NCBI RefSeq assembly: GCF_000243095.1 | Contig: NZ_AHJE01000099.1 | Location: 1-64,000 of the forward strand | DNA: 64,000 bases | Direction of reading: 5' to 3' | DNA from: Cupriavidus basilensis OR16 | Lineage (GTDB): Bacteria; Pseudomonadota; Gammaproteobacteria; Burkholderiales; Burkholderiaceae | In this document: one piece after another, positions 17,607 to 26,972 of the stretch | How positions within the stretch are numbered: the first letter of the stretch is position 1 | Layout: each line of letters begins with the position of its first letter | Made by a program: the position numbers and the translations under genes | Notes under the pieces: generated by a model | Told to the model about the DNA's origin: nothing | The model's database searches: none | Seen by the model: the letters and a program-made list of their open reading frames with translations, nothing else

Positions 17607-18065
17607 ATGGACCTGCGCAAGCTGAAGACGCTGATCGACCTGGTGGCCGAGTCCGGCATCTCCGAGCTGGAAGTCACCGAAGGCGAAGGCAAGGTGCGGA
17701 TCGTCAAGGCGCCGCCGCAGGTCATCGCCGCGCCGATGGCCATGCAGCCGATGCAGGCACTGCCCCCGGCCGCCGCGCCGGCCGCAATGCCCGCCGCCGG
17801 TACCGAGCCGGCCGCGCCGCAACTGCCGGTGGGCCATGTCGTGACCTCGCCGATGGTCGGCACCTTCTATCGCGCACCCTCGCCGGGCGCCGCGTCGTTC
17901 GTCAATGTGGGCGATACCGTCAAGGAAGGCCAGACGGTCTGCATCATCGAAGCGATGAAGCTGCTTAACGAGATCGAGTCGGACAAGGCTGGCGTGATCA
18001 AGGAAATCCTGGTCGAGAATGGCCAGGCGGTGGAATACGGCCAGCCGCTGTTCATCATCGGCTGA
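17607..18065 (+). CDS. accB: biotin carboxyl carrier protein of acetyl-CoA carboxylase
   Basis: AccB carries biotin for acetyl-CoA carboxylase. The 152-residue protein has the N-terminal MDLRKLKTLIDLVAESGISE helix pair, a Pro/Ala/Met-rich linker at about 35-70, and a C-terminal biotinyl domain with EAMKLLNEIE, the biotinylated lysine being residue 118. A strong AGGAGG precedes the ATG. accC follows after 183 bases, a longer gap than usual but with no gene that I can support in it. Confidence 0.97.
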   Translation: MDLRKLKTLIDLVAESGISELEVTEGEGKVRIVKAPPQVIAAPMAMQPMQALPPAAAPAAMPAAGTEPAAPQLPVGHVVTSPMVGTFYRAPSPGAASFVNVGDTVKEGQTVCIIEAMKLLNEIESDKAGVIKEILVENGQAVEYGQPLFIIG

Positions 18066-18248
18066 AACTGACCGGCATGCCGCGCCGCCCGCAGCCTGCG
18101 CCGGAGTTCTCCGGCCAGCCACGGCGGCGGCGGCCACCGGGCGTTCCTCGTCCCGGTGCCAGCACCCCCGCCAGCACTCCGGCTGCCCTCGCCGGGGATG
18201 CCACGATCCGCCGCGGTGGGACCGCCTTTCTCCTCGCAGAGAGTGACT

Positions 18249-19616
18249 ATGTTTGAAAAAATTCTGATCGCGAATCGCGGTGAAATCGCCCTTCGCATCC
18301 AGCGCGCCTGCCGCGAGCTCGGCATCAAGACTGTGGTGGTGTATTCGGAAGCCGACAAGGAAGCCAAATACGTCAAGCTGGCCGACGAAGCCGTCTGCAT
18401 CGGCCCGGCACCCTCGCCGCTGTCGTACCTCAACATGCCGGCCATCATCTCGGCCGCCGAGGTGACCGACGCGCAAGCCATCCACCCGGGCTACGGCTTC
18501 CTGTCGGAAAACGCCGACTTCGCCGAACGCGTGGAAAAGTCCGGTTTCGTCTTCATCGGCCCGACCTCCGAGAGCATTCGCCTGATGGGCGACAAGGTCT
18601 CGGCCAAGCAGGCCATGATCAAGTCCGGCGTGCCGTGCGTGCCGGGCTCCGAGGGCGCCCTGCCCGACGACCCCAAGGAAATCCTGGCCACGGCGCGTGC
18701 CGTGGGCTATCCGGTCATCATCAAGGCAGCGGGCGGCGGCGGTGGCCGCGGCATGCGCGTGGTGCACACCGAAGCAGCCCTGGTCAACGCGGTCAACATG
18801 ACGCGCGAAGAAGCCGGCCGTGCCTTCGGCAATCCGGAGGTCTACATGGAGAAATTCCTGGAGAACCCCCGGCACGTCGAAATCCAGATCCTGGCCGACC
18901 AGCATCGCCAGGCGATCTGGCTGGGCGAGCGCGACTGCTCGATGCAGCGCCGCCACCAGAAGGTCATCGAAGAAGCACCCGCGCCGCACATCCCGCGCCG
19001 CCTGATCGAGCGCATCGGCGACCGCTGCGCCGAGGCTTGCAAGAAGATCGGCTACCGTGGCGCCGGCACCTTCGAATTCCTGTACGAGAACAACGAGTTC
19101 TACTTCATCGAGATGAACACGCGCGTGCAGGTCGAGCACCCGGTCACGGAGATGATCACCGGCATCGACATCGTGCAGGAGCAGATCCGCATCGCCTTTG
19201 GCGAGAAGCTGCGCTGGCGCCAGAAGGACGTGCAACTGCGCGGCCACTCGATCGAATGCCGCATCAACGCCGAGGACCCGTTCAAGTTCACGCCATCGCC
19301 CGGCCGGATCACCGCGTGGCACATGCCCGGCGGCCCCGGCGTACGGGTCGACTCGCACGCGTATGATGGCTACTTCGTGCCGCCCAACTACGATTCGATG
19401 ATCGGCAAGATCATCACTTACGGCGCCACCCGCGAGCAGGCCATCGCCCGCATGCGGATCGCGCTGTCGGAAATGGTGGTGGACGGCATCCTGACCAACG
19501 TACCGCTGCACCGTGAGCTGATGCTCGATGCCAACTTCGTCGAAGGCGGCACCAGCATTCACTATCTCGAGCACCGCCTGGCCCAGAAGAACGTGGCCAA
19601 GGGCGGCAAGATCTGA
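18249..19616 (+). CDS. accC: biotin carboxylase subunit of acetyl-CoA carboxylase
   Basis: AccC carboxylates biotin on AccB using ATP and bicarbonate. The 455-residue length matches the family. The N terminus MFEKILIANRGEIALRIQRA, the ATP-grasp glycine loop AAGGGGGRGMR near residue 165, MEKFLENPRHVEIQ near 200 and the catalytic EMNTRVQVEHPVTEMITG near 288 are intact. An in-frame start at 18156 is rejected because the ATG at 18249 exactly fits the family start. The gene is undamaged. Confidence 0.97.
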   Translation: MFEKILIANRGEIALRIQRACRELGIKTVVVYSEADKEAKYVKLADEAVCIGPAPSPLSYLNMPAIISAAEVTDAQAIHPGYGFLSENADFAERVEKSGFVFIGPTSESIRLMGDKVSAKQAMIKSGVPCVPGSEGALPDDPKEILATARAVGYPVIIKAAGGGGGRGMRVVHTEAALVNAVNMTREEAGRAFGNPEVYMEKFLENPRHVEIQILADQHRQAIWLGERDCSMQRRHQKVIEEAPAPHIPRRLIERIGDRCAEACKKIGYRGAGTFEFLYENNEFYFIEMNTRVQVEHPVTEMITGIDIVQEQIRIAFGEKLRWRQKDVQLRGHSIECRINAEDPFKFTPSPGRITAWHMPGGPGVRVDSHAYDGYFVPPNYDSMIGKIITYGATREQAIARMRIALSEMVVDGILTNVPLHRELMLDANFVEGGTSIHYLEHRLAQKNVAKGGKI

Positions 19617-19659
19617 AGCCCCGGCGCGGCCAGTCATAACGGATCGACAAGGATCGCCT

Positions 19660-20574
19660 GTGGCATTTCAGGAATGTGTGATCGAAATCGCACAAGACCA
19701 GGCCGAAGCCTGGTCTGACGCGCTGTTCGACCTCGGCGCGCTATCGGTCTCGGTGGAAGACGCCGATGCCGATACGCCCGAAGAGCAGCCGCTGTTCGGC
19801 GAGCCCGGCATGGAGCCGACCCGCCTGGCATGGAACCGCTCGCGCGTGGTGGCGCTGTTTGACGACAGCGCCGACCCCGTGCTGGTGGTGGCCGCCGCCG
19901 CCAATGCACTGGGCATCGACCCGGTGCCGGCGTACCAGTTGCGCCCGGTCGAAGACCAGGACTGGGTGCGCCTGACGCAATCCCAGTTCGCGCCGATCCG
20001 CATCGGCGAGCGCATCTGGGTGGTGCCGTCGTGGCACGAGGCGCCGGAACCCGACGCGGTGGTGCTGGAGCTGGACCCGGGCCTCGCATTCGGCACCGGC
20101 AGCCATCCCACCACCCGGCTGTGCATGCAGTGGCTGGAACAGAACATCAAGGCCGGCGAAACGGTGCTCGACTACGGCTGTGGCTCGGGCATCCTCGCCA
20201 TCGTGGCCCGCAAGCTGGGTGCCGGCGACACGCTCGGCATCGATATCGACCCCAACGCGGTGGAAGCTTCGCGCTATAACGCCGAGCGCAATCGCGTGGA
20301 GGCCACCTTCGCGCTACCGGAAACCGTCTCCGAGGCCAGCTACGACCTCGTCGTCGCCAATATCCTGTCCAACCCGCTGAAGTTGATGGCGGCCATGCTG
20401 AGCGCGCGAGTTCGCCCTGGCGGCCGGCTGGTGCTGTCGGGCGTGCTGGAGCGCCAGGCCGATGAAGTCGCCGCGGCCTACGCGCCCTGGCTGCCCATGT
20501 CGGTCTGGCGCAGCGAGGAAGGCTGGGTGTGCCTGCACGGTACCCGCGGTGAAGGCCCCGGCACCCAGAGCTGA
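19660..20574 (+). CDS. prmA: ribosomal protein L11 methyltransferase
   Basis: PrmA trimethylates ribosomal protein L11. The 304-residue protein starts at a GTG (19660, MAFQECVIEIAQDQAEAW) preceded by AAGGA. It has an N-terminal substrate domain, then the Rossmann methyltransferase with PGLAFGTGSHPTTRLCM near 140, motif I LDYGCGSGILAIVARK near 170, and the NILSNPL catalytic-loop sequence near 240. accC-prmA order supports the call. The next gene begins nine bases after the stop. Confidence 0.95.
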   Translation: MAFQECVIEIAQDQAEAWSDALFDLGALSVSVEDADADTPEEQPLFGEPGMEPTRLAWNRSRVVALFDDSADPVLVVAAAANALGIDPVPAYQLRPVEDQDWVRLTQSQFAPIRIGERIWVVPSWHEAPEPDAVVLELDPGLAFGTGSHPTTRLCMQWLEQNIKAGETVLDYGCGSGILAIVARKLGAGDTLGIDIDPNAVEASRYNAERNRVEATFALPETVSEASYDLVVANILSNPLKLMAAMLSARVRPGGRLVLSGVLERQADEVAAAYAPWLPMSVWRSEEGWVCLHGTRGEGPGTQS

Positions 20575-20583
20575 GACCAGCCC

Positions 20584-22146
20584 ATGGCCGCAGCCAAGCT
20601 CGTCACGCGTTGTCCGGCCTGTCGCACCGCCTTCCGGCTGGTGGCGGACCAGTTGCGGCTGCGCCGGTCCGCTGTGGCCAGTGCGACACCGTCTTCGATG
20701 CGCGCGAGCACCTGATCGCGCTGCCGGCTACCGAGCCGGCCGGCCCTGAGACCGCCGCGCAGGCGGGACCAAGCATTGCCGCCCCTGCCCCCCGAGCCCC
20801 CGGCACGGGAGGCGCCCGCCGAGCACGCGCACGAAGGCGCACACCAGGCTGCGCGCGCCCCGCGCAAGCGGACGCATGCCGGAGCGCACCCGGCCCCCGA
20901 AGCACAGGCAGTCGAAGCCGCCGCCGTGCCGCACGAAGCAGCGCACTTCGACACGCCTCCCCAACACGACGCCGACGACAGCCGCCCTCCCGCTGCGCCC
21001 TTCGACCCCGGTTACGACCCTGGCTACGACGTGCCGGCACTCGACGCGCCCACCGTCATGCTGTACCAGACGCAGGCGGAAGCGGACGAGGCCGTGCAGG
21101 TGCAGGTGCAGGCCAGCAACCATCAGGCGGAGCCGGAAGCCGGCACCGCCGACGCTGACGAGGACGAGCCTTCCGCGGTGTTCGTACCCGGCATCGTCGA
21201 GGGCGAGGAAGCTGGCCTTGCCGCCGCTACCGACGCAGACGCAGAGGCAGAGGTAGAGGCAGAGGCAGAGGTAGAGGCATCGCAGGCCAGCGAAGCACCT
21301 GCCCCCGCGCCGGAAGCAACATCCTGGCCGCAACTAGACCCCAGCACGCTGGGCGACGACGATGCCACGCACACCGCGGACATCGCCGATACGGAAAACG
21401 CTGCCGACACGGCGCAAGCGGCGAACGAAGCATCCGCCACCAGCCATGCCGCCTCGAGTGCCGCCGCCGACGCCAACACCGCCGCCATCCCTAGCGCAAG
21501 CGGCTACCTGCGCGCCGAAGCACAGGACGACCTCCCCGAAATTCCCGAAGCCATGGCACGCGGGCAGGCCGAGCGGCCGTGGATGCGCAGCGACACGCCC
21601 GCCACCCCATCTTTCGCGCCCGACTTCCTGCGCCACGCGCGTGAGCGCGATCCTGGCCCGGCCAAGCGCAAGCGCATGCTGCAAAGGCTGGCGATCGGGT
21701 TCCTCGTGATTGCGGGCCTGGTGCAAGGCACCTACCTGGCGCGCAGCCAGTTGTCCGGCCGCTTCCCCGTATTGCGCCCTGCCTTCGAGGCGGCCTGCGC
21801 CCGGCTGGGTTGCGAGGTGGCGCCGTGGCGCGACATCGACGCCTTGCGCATCGAGAGCTCGCAACTACAGAAGCAGGATGAGGCGTCCGACGCCTACCTG
21901 CTCGCCGTGACGCTGCGCAACCAGGGCCGCGCCACCGTGGCCCTGCCCGCCATCGAGCTGGTCATGACGGACCTCCAGGACCAGCTCCTGCTGCGCCGTG
22001 TGCTGCAACCGGCCGACTACCTCGAAGCCGAGCAGCTCGCCTTTGCCGCACACGGCCTGCGGGCAGGCACGGAGCTTCCGGTTCGGGTACGATTCCGGTC
22101 GCAGCAGGCGGCGGCAAACTACCGCGTGCTGATCTTCTACCCCTGA
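20584..22146 (+). pseudogene. zinc-ribbon/DUF3426 membrane protein, two frameshifts
   Basis: Three frames together encode one familiar protein. From ATG 20584 the frame gives MAAAKLVTRCPACRTAFRLV, the first half of an MJ0042-type zinc ribbon. Near 20665-20680 it must shift to reach VRCGQCDTVFDAREHL, the second CxxC half. A second shift occurs in the C6 run at 20788-20793; with one C removed, the sequence reads smoothly APAPEPPAREAPAEHAHEG. The rest is an acidic, Ala/Glu-rich linker of about 270 residues with a short (AE)VEAEAE repeat, a membrane helix near FLVIAGLVQGTYLARSQL, and a C-terminal DUF3426 domain ending NYRVLIFYP. Such proteins sit after prmA in betaproteobacteria; function is not established. 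The C-run lesion looks like a sequencing error. Confidence 0.85.
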
Positions 22147-22215
22147 ATTCCACCGGGCTCGCCGCTCATCCCGAGCGCCCCGATTCGCGAGTCCGCATTT
22201 CACACAGGAGCACAT

Positions 22216-22716
22216 ATGAGCAACGTCACCCTCGGCGGCAACGCCATCGAAGTCGGCGGCAAGTTTCCGCAAGCCGGCGACAAAGCCCCTGCATTCTCGC
22301 TGGTCGGCAAGGACCTGAAGGACGTCACGCTGGCCGACTTCGCCGGCAAGCGCAAGGTGCTCAATATCGTCCCCAGCCTGGACACTCCGGTGTGCCAGGC
22401 TTCGGCTCGCAAGTTCAACGAAGCCGCCAGCGGCCTGGCCAACACCGTCGTGCTGACCATCTCGGCCGACCTGCCGTTCGCCATGGGCCGCTTCTGCACC
22501 GCTGAAGGCCTGGCCAACGTGGTGCCGCTGTCGCTGATGCGCGGCGCCGACTTCAAGGGCAATTACGGCGTAGACGTCAAGACCGGCCCGCTGGCCGGCG
22601 TGACCGCACGTGCCGTGGTGGTGCTCGATGAGAACGACACCGTGAAGTACAGCGAACTGGTCTCGGAAATCAAGAACGAGCCGAACTACGACGCCGCACT
22701 GGCCGCGCTGAAGTAA
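22216..22716 (+). CDS. tpx: thiol peroxidase
   Basis: Tpx reduces hydrogen and organic peroxides using thioredoxin. The 166-residue protein is full length, with VTLGGNAIEVGGKFPQAGDK at the start, the peroxidatic cysteine in SLDTPVCQASARKFN near residue 60 and the resolving cysteine in GRFCTAEGLANVVPLS near residue 94. AGGAG lies just upstream of the ATG. A terminator follows at 22737. Confidence 0.97.
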   Translation: MSNVTLGGNAIEVGGKFPQAGDKAPAFSLVGKDLKDVTLADFAGKRKVLNIVPSLDTPVCQASARKFNEAASGLANTVVLTISADLPFAMGRFCTAEGLANVVPLSLMRGADFKGNYGVDVKTGPLAGVTARAVVVLDENDTVKYSELVSEIKNEPNYDAALAALK

Positions 22717-22736
22717 GCGCGCCACCTGCCAGGCGC

Positions 22737-22767
22737 GGCCACCCGGCAAAACGGGTGGCCGTTTTTG
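22737..22767 (+). terminator. rho-independent terminator after tpx
   Basis: GGCCACCCG pairs with CGGGTGGCC around a GCAAAA loop and is followed by GTTTTTG. Stem, loop and T run are all typical, and the position 20 bases after the tpx stop fits. Confidence 0.9.
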
Positions 22768-22831
22768 CATTCAGGGGCACCGGCCCAAGCCCGCGGCCCC
22801 GTCAGCCCGCACTACGAGAATTGGAGAGAGC

Positions 22832-23779
22832 ATGTCCAGCCTGATCTGTGGATCCGTTGCCTACGACACCATCATGACGTTCGAGGGACATTTCCGCGAA
22901 CATATCCTGCCCGACCAGATCCACATGCTGAACGTGTCCTTCCTGGTCCCGTCCATGCGCCGCGAGTTCGGCGGCTGCGCCGGCAATATCGCCTACTCGC
23001 TCAAGCTGCTTGGCGGCGATCCGGTGGTCATGGCCACGGTCGGCGTCGATGCCGAGCCTTACCTGCAACATCTGCGCGCGCTCGGCATCAGCACCGAGCA
23101 TATCCGCACCCTGCCCGACACCTTCACGGCGCAGGCGATGATCACGACCGACCTGGAGAACAACCAGATCACGGCGTTCCACCCCGGCGCGATGAACCAG
23201 TCGCAGCTCTCGCAAGTGCAGGACGCGCTCGGCGGCAGCAACGCACCCGGCCTGGGCATCGTCGCCCCCGACAGCCGCGAAGGCATGCTGCACCACGCCC
23301 GCCAGTTCGCCGACGCCGGCGTGCCGTTCATCTTCGACCTGGGCCAGGCCATGCCGTTGTTCAACGGCGACGATCTGCGCCAGTTCGTTGAACTCGCCAG
23401 CTACGTGACGGTCAATGACTACGAAGCCCAGGTTCTGCTGTCGCGTACCGGCTGGACCAGCGAAGAAGTCGCCGCGCAGGTCAAGGCGTTCATCGTGACC
23501 CACGGCGAGAAGGGCGCCACCATCTTCGCCGACAAGCAGAAGTACAATATCGCCTCCGTAAAAGCGGATCGCGTCGTCGACCCGACCGGCTGCGGCGATG
23601 CCTTCCGCGGCGGCCTGCTTTACGGCATCGAACGGGGCTTCGACTGGGAAACAACGGGCCGGCTTGCCAGCCTGATCGGCTCCATCAAGATCGCGCACCA
23701 AGGTCCGCAGAACCATAAACCGTCGCGCGACGAAATCGGTGATCGCTTCCAGTCCGCTTTTGGCTACCGCTACGAGTAA
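22832..23779 (+). CDS. PfkB-family carbohydrate/nucleoside kinase
   Basis: The 315-residue protein has both PfkB signatures: REFGGCAGNIAYSLKLLGG near residue 48 and DPTGCGDAFRGGLLYGIERG near 250 with the catalytic Asp. The substrate-side sequence resembles the beta-proteobacterial proteins annotated as adenosine kinase, but substrate cannot be decided from the motifs. It begins GAGAG-ATG after a 65-base gap from the tpx terminator, and the lipoprotein gene follows after 22 bases. Confidence 0.9.
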   Translation: MSSLICGSVAYDTIMTFEGHFREHILPDQIHMLNVSFLVPSMRREFGGCAGNIAYSLKLLGGDPVVMATVGVDAEPYLQHLRALGISTEHIRTLPDTFTAQAMITTDLENNQITAFHPGAMNQSQLSQVQDALGGSNAPGLGIVAPDSREGMLHHARQFADAGVPFIFDLGQAMPLFNGDDLRQFVELASYVTVNDYEAQVLLSRTGWTSEEVAAQVKAFIVTHGEKGATIFADKQKYNIASVKADRVVDPTGCGDAFRGGLLYGIERGFDWETTGRLASLIGSIKIAHQGPQNHKPSRDEIGDRFQSAFGYRYE

Positions 23780-23801
23780 CACCTTTTTCGGGATTGATCC
23801 T

Positions 23802-24269
23802 ATGCACACCCTGATTCGCACCAGCGCCATCGCGCTCGCCGCCGCAGCCACCCTGGTGGCTGGCTGCGCCTCGCAGTCGAACTCCGCCAGCATCTATACG
23901 CCTGGCCAGGCGCAGCGTGAGCAGACCTTGCGCTACGGCGTGGTCGAGACGGTTCGCGAGGTGCTGATCCAGGGCGACCAGACCGGTGCCGGCACCATCG
24001 CCGGTGGCGCCATCGGCGGCATCGCGGCGGGCAGCACCATCGGCAGCGGCGGCGGCTCGGTGGCGGCCGTCGTGCTGGGCGCCGTGCTCGGCGGCATCGC
24101 AGGCAGCATGGCCGAGAACAAGATCAGCCAGCGTCGCGGGCTGGAAATCACCGTGCGCCTGGACAACGGCGAGATGCGCGCCATCGTCCAGGACGCCGAC
24201 GAAGCCTTCCGCCCGGGCGAGCGCGTGCGCTTGCTGTCGTCGGGCGGCACGACTCGCGTCACGCACTAA
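23802..24269 (+). CDS. glycine-zipper outer-membrane lipoprotein (SlyB-like)
   Basis: The 155-residue protein begins MHTLIRTSAIALAAAATLVAGCASQ; LVAGC is a lipobox with the modified cysteine near residue 24. The middle is a glycine zipper (AGGAIGGIAAGSTIGSGGG, then AVVLGAVLGGIAGSMAE) as in SlyB/PcP-type lipoproteins, followed by a small basic/acidic beta-rich end. Such proteins sit in the outer membrane and support envelope integrity. The start was set at 23802 for the signal peptide; an upstream in-frame ATG at 23739 overlaps the kinase gene. Confidence 0.88.
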   Translation: MHTLIRTSAIALAAAATLVAGCASQSNSASIYTPGQAQREQTLRYGVVETVREVLIQGDQTGAGTIAGGAIGGIAAGSTIGSGGGSVAAVVLGAVLGGIAGSMAENKISQRRGLEITVRLDNGEMRAIVQDADEAFRPGERVRLLSSGGTTRVTH

Positions 24270-24285
24270 GAGCGGGACGCGGGGA

Positions 24286-24332
24286 TGGCATAGGGCGACA
24301 TAGGGCGGCATAACGCGGCATAAAGCGGCCCT
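24286..24332. repeat. degenerate ten-base tandem repeat
   Basis: About four and a half copies of a ten-base unit, GGCATAGGGC / GACATAGGGC / GGCATAACGC / GGCATAAAGC, end in GGCCCTGG. It is followed by small GC-rich hairpins (24338-24352) without a T run. A second array with a related ten- to eleven-base period lies at 35857-35942. The remaining bases up to 24550 hold no gene that I can support. Confidence 0.6.
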
Positions 24333-24551
24333 GGATGGCCGCGTAGCGGCCGGCACCCCCCACGGTGCCGCCCTGCCGCGCAGTGGCTTCTGGCACGTTC
24401 TGGAGCGACCTCCGGGAGCGCGCGGCGCTCGCCGCAACGCAACCCCGGCAAAGCGCTGCCTCCTTCACCGGAGCAGCGCTTTTTCTTTACTCTTTGCCGC
24501 GATCCCGGCCAGCGCTCCAGTATCCCGCTTGCCGTGTTTTGACCGCCCATG

Positions 24552-24585
24552 AAAAAACCCGCCGGGCTTGCGCCGTCGGCGGGTT
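24552..24585 (-). terminator. rho-independent terminator of the histone H1-like gene
   Basis: On the minus strand AACCCGCCG pairs with CGGCGGGTT around a 12-base loop, and TTTTTTC follows the stem. It lies about 100 bases past the repaired stop of the histone-like gene. Confidence 0.9.
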
Positions 24586-24586
24586 G

Positions 24587-24650
24587 GCAAGACTAGCGTC
24601 TTGCGGACCGGATACGTGGTATCCGGTCAGTGCGGCACGCCCTGCGTGCC
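24587..24650 (-). promoter_or_regulatory. three perfect tandem hairpins in the histone-like gene's 3' region
   Basis: Three consecutive perfect inverted repeats lie between the stop (24686) and the terminator: GGCACG/CGTGCC (24634-24650), GACCGGATAC/GTATCCGGTC with a three-base loop (24606-24628) and GCAAGAC/GTCTTGC (24587-24604). Together with the terminator they make a four-hairpin RNA of about 100 bases, which could be a stable 3' end or a small RNA. Confidence 0.6.
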
Positions 24651-24685
24651 TTGGCAATTCCCAGCAGTAGCCGTTACCGGCACGC

Positions 24686-25281
24686 TTACGGACGGGTGCC
24701 CGTGGGGAAAGGCCATGCCGCAGCCGGGTTCAGCGCGGTCTTGGCAGCTGCAGCGGGTGCAACAGCAGGTGCAGCGGCAGGCTTGGCAGGCGCGGCCTTC
24801 TTGGCAGCAGCCTTCTTGGCCGGTGCCTTCTTGGCAGCAGGCGCCTTCTTGGCCGGTGCAGCCTTCTTGGCAGCAGCCTTCTTGGCAGGCGCGGCCTTCT
24901 TGGCAGCCGGTGCAGCCTTCTTGGCCGGTGCGGCCTTCTTGGCGGCGACCTTCTTGGCCGGTGCGGCCTTCTTCGCTACAACCTTCTTGGCGGCACCTTC
25001 TTGGCCGGTGCGGCCTTCTTGGCTACGACCTTCTTGGCTGCGGCCTTCTTGGCCGGTGCGGCTGCCTTCTTGGCCGGCGCTGCCTTCTTCGCTACGACCT
25101 TCTTGGCAGCGACCTTCTTCACTGCAGCCTTCTTGGCCGGCGCAGCTTTCTTGGCCGGTGCTGCCTTCTTGGCGGCGACCTTCTTCACAGCGGCTTTCTT
25201 GGCCGGGGCGGCTGCCTTCTTGGCGGCCGGCTTGGCGGCGACCTTCTTAGCCGCCGGTTTCTTCTTTGCAGTCGTTGCCAT
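24686..25281 (-). pseudogene. histone H1-like lysine/alanine repeat protein, one-base frameshift
   Basis: The gene starts at 25281 (MATTAKKKPAAKKVAAKPAA) after a strong AAGGAGTT and encodes dense KKAAPAKK/KKVAAKK repeats typical of bacterial histone H1-like proteins, which bind DNA and compact the nucleoid. In the given sequence the frame stops at 24976 after KKVPPRRL. There the plus strand reads ggcggcaccttc where repeat neighbours read ggcggcgaccttc; one G is missing after 24994. Restoring it continues the repeats to AAAKTALNPAAAWPFPTG and a stop at 24686, the usual end of this family. The repair predicts about 198 residues. Upstream 25282-25710 looks like its promoter region. Confidence 0.88.
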
Positions 25282-26972
25282 GGATAACTCCTTCACTAGA
25301 GAGTGAATATCGAATGACCTAAGTTGGCGACCCGACCGACCCGAGGCGCGATACTGCGGTGCGACCCCAATCGAGCGAGCGATTCATCGGCGCACGGCGC
25401 GCATTGTGGCCGCACGCTAATGAATTCGGTGGCAGGGGCACCGCGGCGCGCGGTGCGAATGTGGCCAAGCGGAGCCCACAGCCGGGCTTCTGACGCTTGC
25501 CGCGCCCTGGAATATTCGATCTGTCCGCGCCATCCGCCGGATCGGCACGCGACATGAAAAGAGAGATATCGGCCGGCATATCCGCGATGCGGGCTAAGCC
25601 ACGCACACCGCGTACGGCATTCTTTCGGGGGTAGTTCGCCCATCCCGTTACTGGGCCAAAGGAGACTGCACGCGTTTTAGAAAACCAGTACGGCTTGGTC
25701 TGCGTCAAAGTTCTAGTGCTCCTGAGCTACCTGTTTCATTGCATCGAAGTGGGCGGCGCTCATCGTTGCGCATCACGTCCAACCTCATCGTTGCATCTTG
25801 CTGTCTTGCTTGCCACTCAAGCCATGCAATGAAGTGAGACTCTTGTCAAGGCGAATCATAATTCGTTTGTTGGGCGATGTTAAGAAAAAAGTGCAAAAAA
25901 ACTTGCGCGCGCGCATGACAACTTCATCGTCTTCGTCGTTGCGCTGCGCTCACCTCGTCTTTGCCTGCGCGCGCTGCGCGCTCATCGTGTCTCTCGCACC
26001 CTCGCGGCACTGCTCGCGAGCCTGCTCGGCGCAGCTTCGACACCGCGTTGCGCGAGCGTGAAGACGTCGCCCGCGCGCTCCGTTTTTTCATCTCGCGCGT
26101 CATCGCCGGCGCGCCTTCGATGCGCATCGGCGAAGCCTTTCGCGACCATTCCGGAAAACCGGAAACCCGCATGCGCAAAGGCTTTTCGGGAGGCTGGAAA
26201 TTCCCGCTCGGCAATCACGCGCACGCGTCGCATCGTCGTTACCGCGCGTGTTGCCCGGGTGCCAACTGACGCGGCGCGGACATCGACAACGCCACCGCGG
26301 CGACGCGCTTGGGCAACGCGACGCGCAACGCGAACGCAGCGCGTCGCCTCAACTCGGCACGTGCGCTCACGCACAGTGCGCGCAGTGATGCGCCGACGCA
26401 ACGGTTTGAGAATCGTGACAGCGACACGCGCGCTCCAACGATGCGCGAACGATGCATCGGGCGATGCCGAACGGCATCTCGCACTCGCTTCGCGCAGGCG
26501 CTGTCGACGCGCGAGTTGCCATCGCGCGTAGCGCATCGACAGTGGTGTCGCGACGGTAGTAGTGTCGGCACGCGTCCGGCAGCGGATGCCTCGGTGCCTC
26601 GACCGGGGAGGCCGATCGCCTGGCGAGGCGTCGGCTCGCGCACCATCCGAATGGACTACCGCCAACGGCGGCGCGGTTGCCGATGCGCGCAGGGAAGACA
26701 GAGGGGATGGCAGCATGGCGGCACCAATTAAAACGCCTAGCTAGAGGATTGCTTCGAGTGGCGGCCAGTGGACAATTTGCTGCATGACAGAATCCGCCTG
26801 CTGCCAGCCGCCAGGCCGGTCTCCGGCAGGTGCCGACGTGGCTTTGGTGCGTACGCAAAGGTAGGCTGGCGATTGCAGCGCGAGCCCATCGCCAGTAGAT
26901 TGGCGTACGCGCGCCGCTGGGCTGGTCCTGTACCGGCATCATGGCGCGCACCAACTCGAAGAGGAGATCCCG
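25282..26972. other. 1.7 kb region without a convincing gene
   Basis: Apart from the low-confidence frame at 25961-26269, no open frame here shows a recognised domain or consistent codon bias. The part from 25700 to 25910 is unusually AT-rich and has repeated CATCGTTGC-like words; the part from 25960 to 26560 is very rich in GCG/CGC words, so long arginine/alanine frames open in several phases on both strands, as expected of shadows. No tRNA, rRNA or known RNA element was recognised. Confidence 0.5.
25961..26269 (+). CDS. possible hypothetical protein (low confidence)
   Basis: A 102-residue frame contains a central section, FDTALREREDVARALRFF then RVIAGAPSMRIGEAFRDHSG, with balanced composition and mostly G or C at third positions, unlike the flanking frames. 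No domain is recognised and no good ribosome-binding site precedes the ATG. The overlapping minus frames (25982-26716 and 25924-26214) look equally open, so this may be a shadow. It is listed only because it is the best candidate in the gap. Confidence 0.2.
   Translation: MPARAARSSCLSHPRGTAREPARRSFDTALREREDVARALRFFISRVIAGAPSMRIGEAFRDHSGKPETRMRKGFSGGWKFPLGNHAHASHRRYRACCPGAN

Noticed and set aside
18156..18248. Longer accC start
   Set aside because: The ATG at 18249 matches the conserved MFEKILIANRGE start of the family.
24686..25281. Repeat region considered as CRISPR or mobile repeat
   Set aside because: The repeats encode a continuous KKAAPAKK-type protein after one-base repair.
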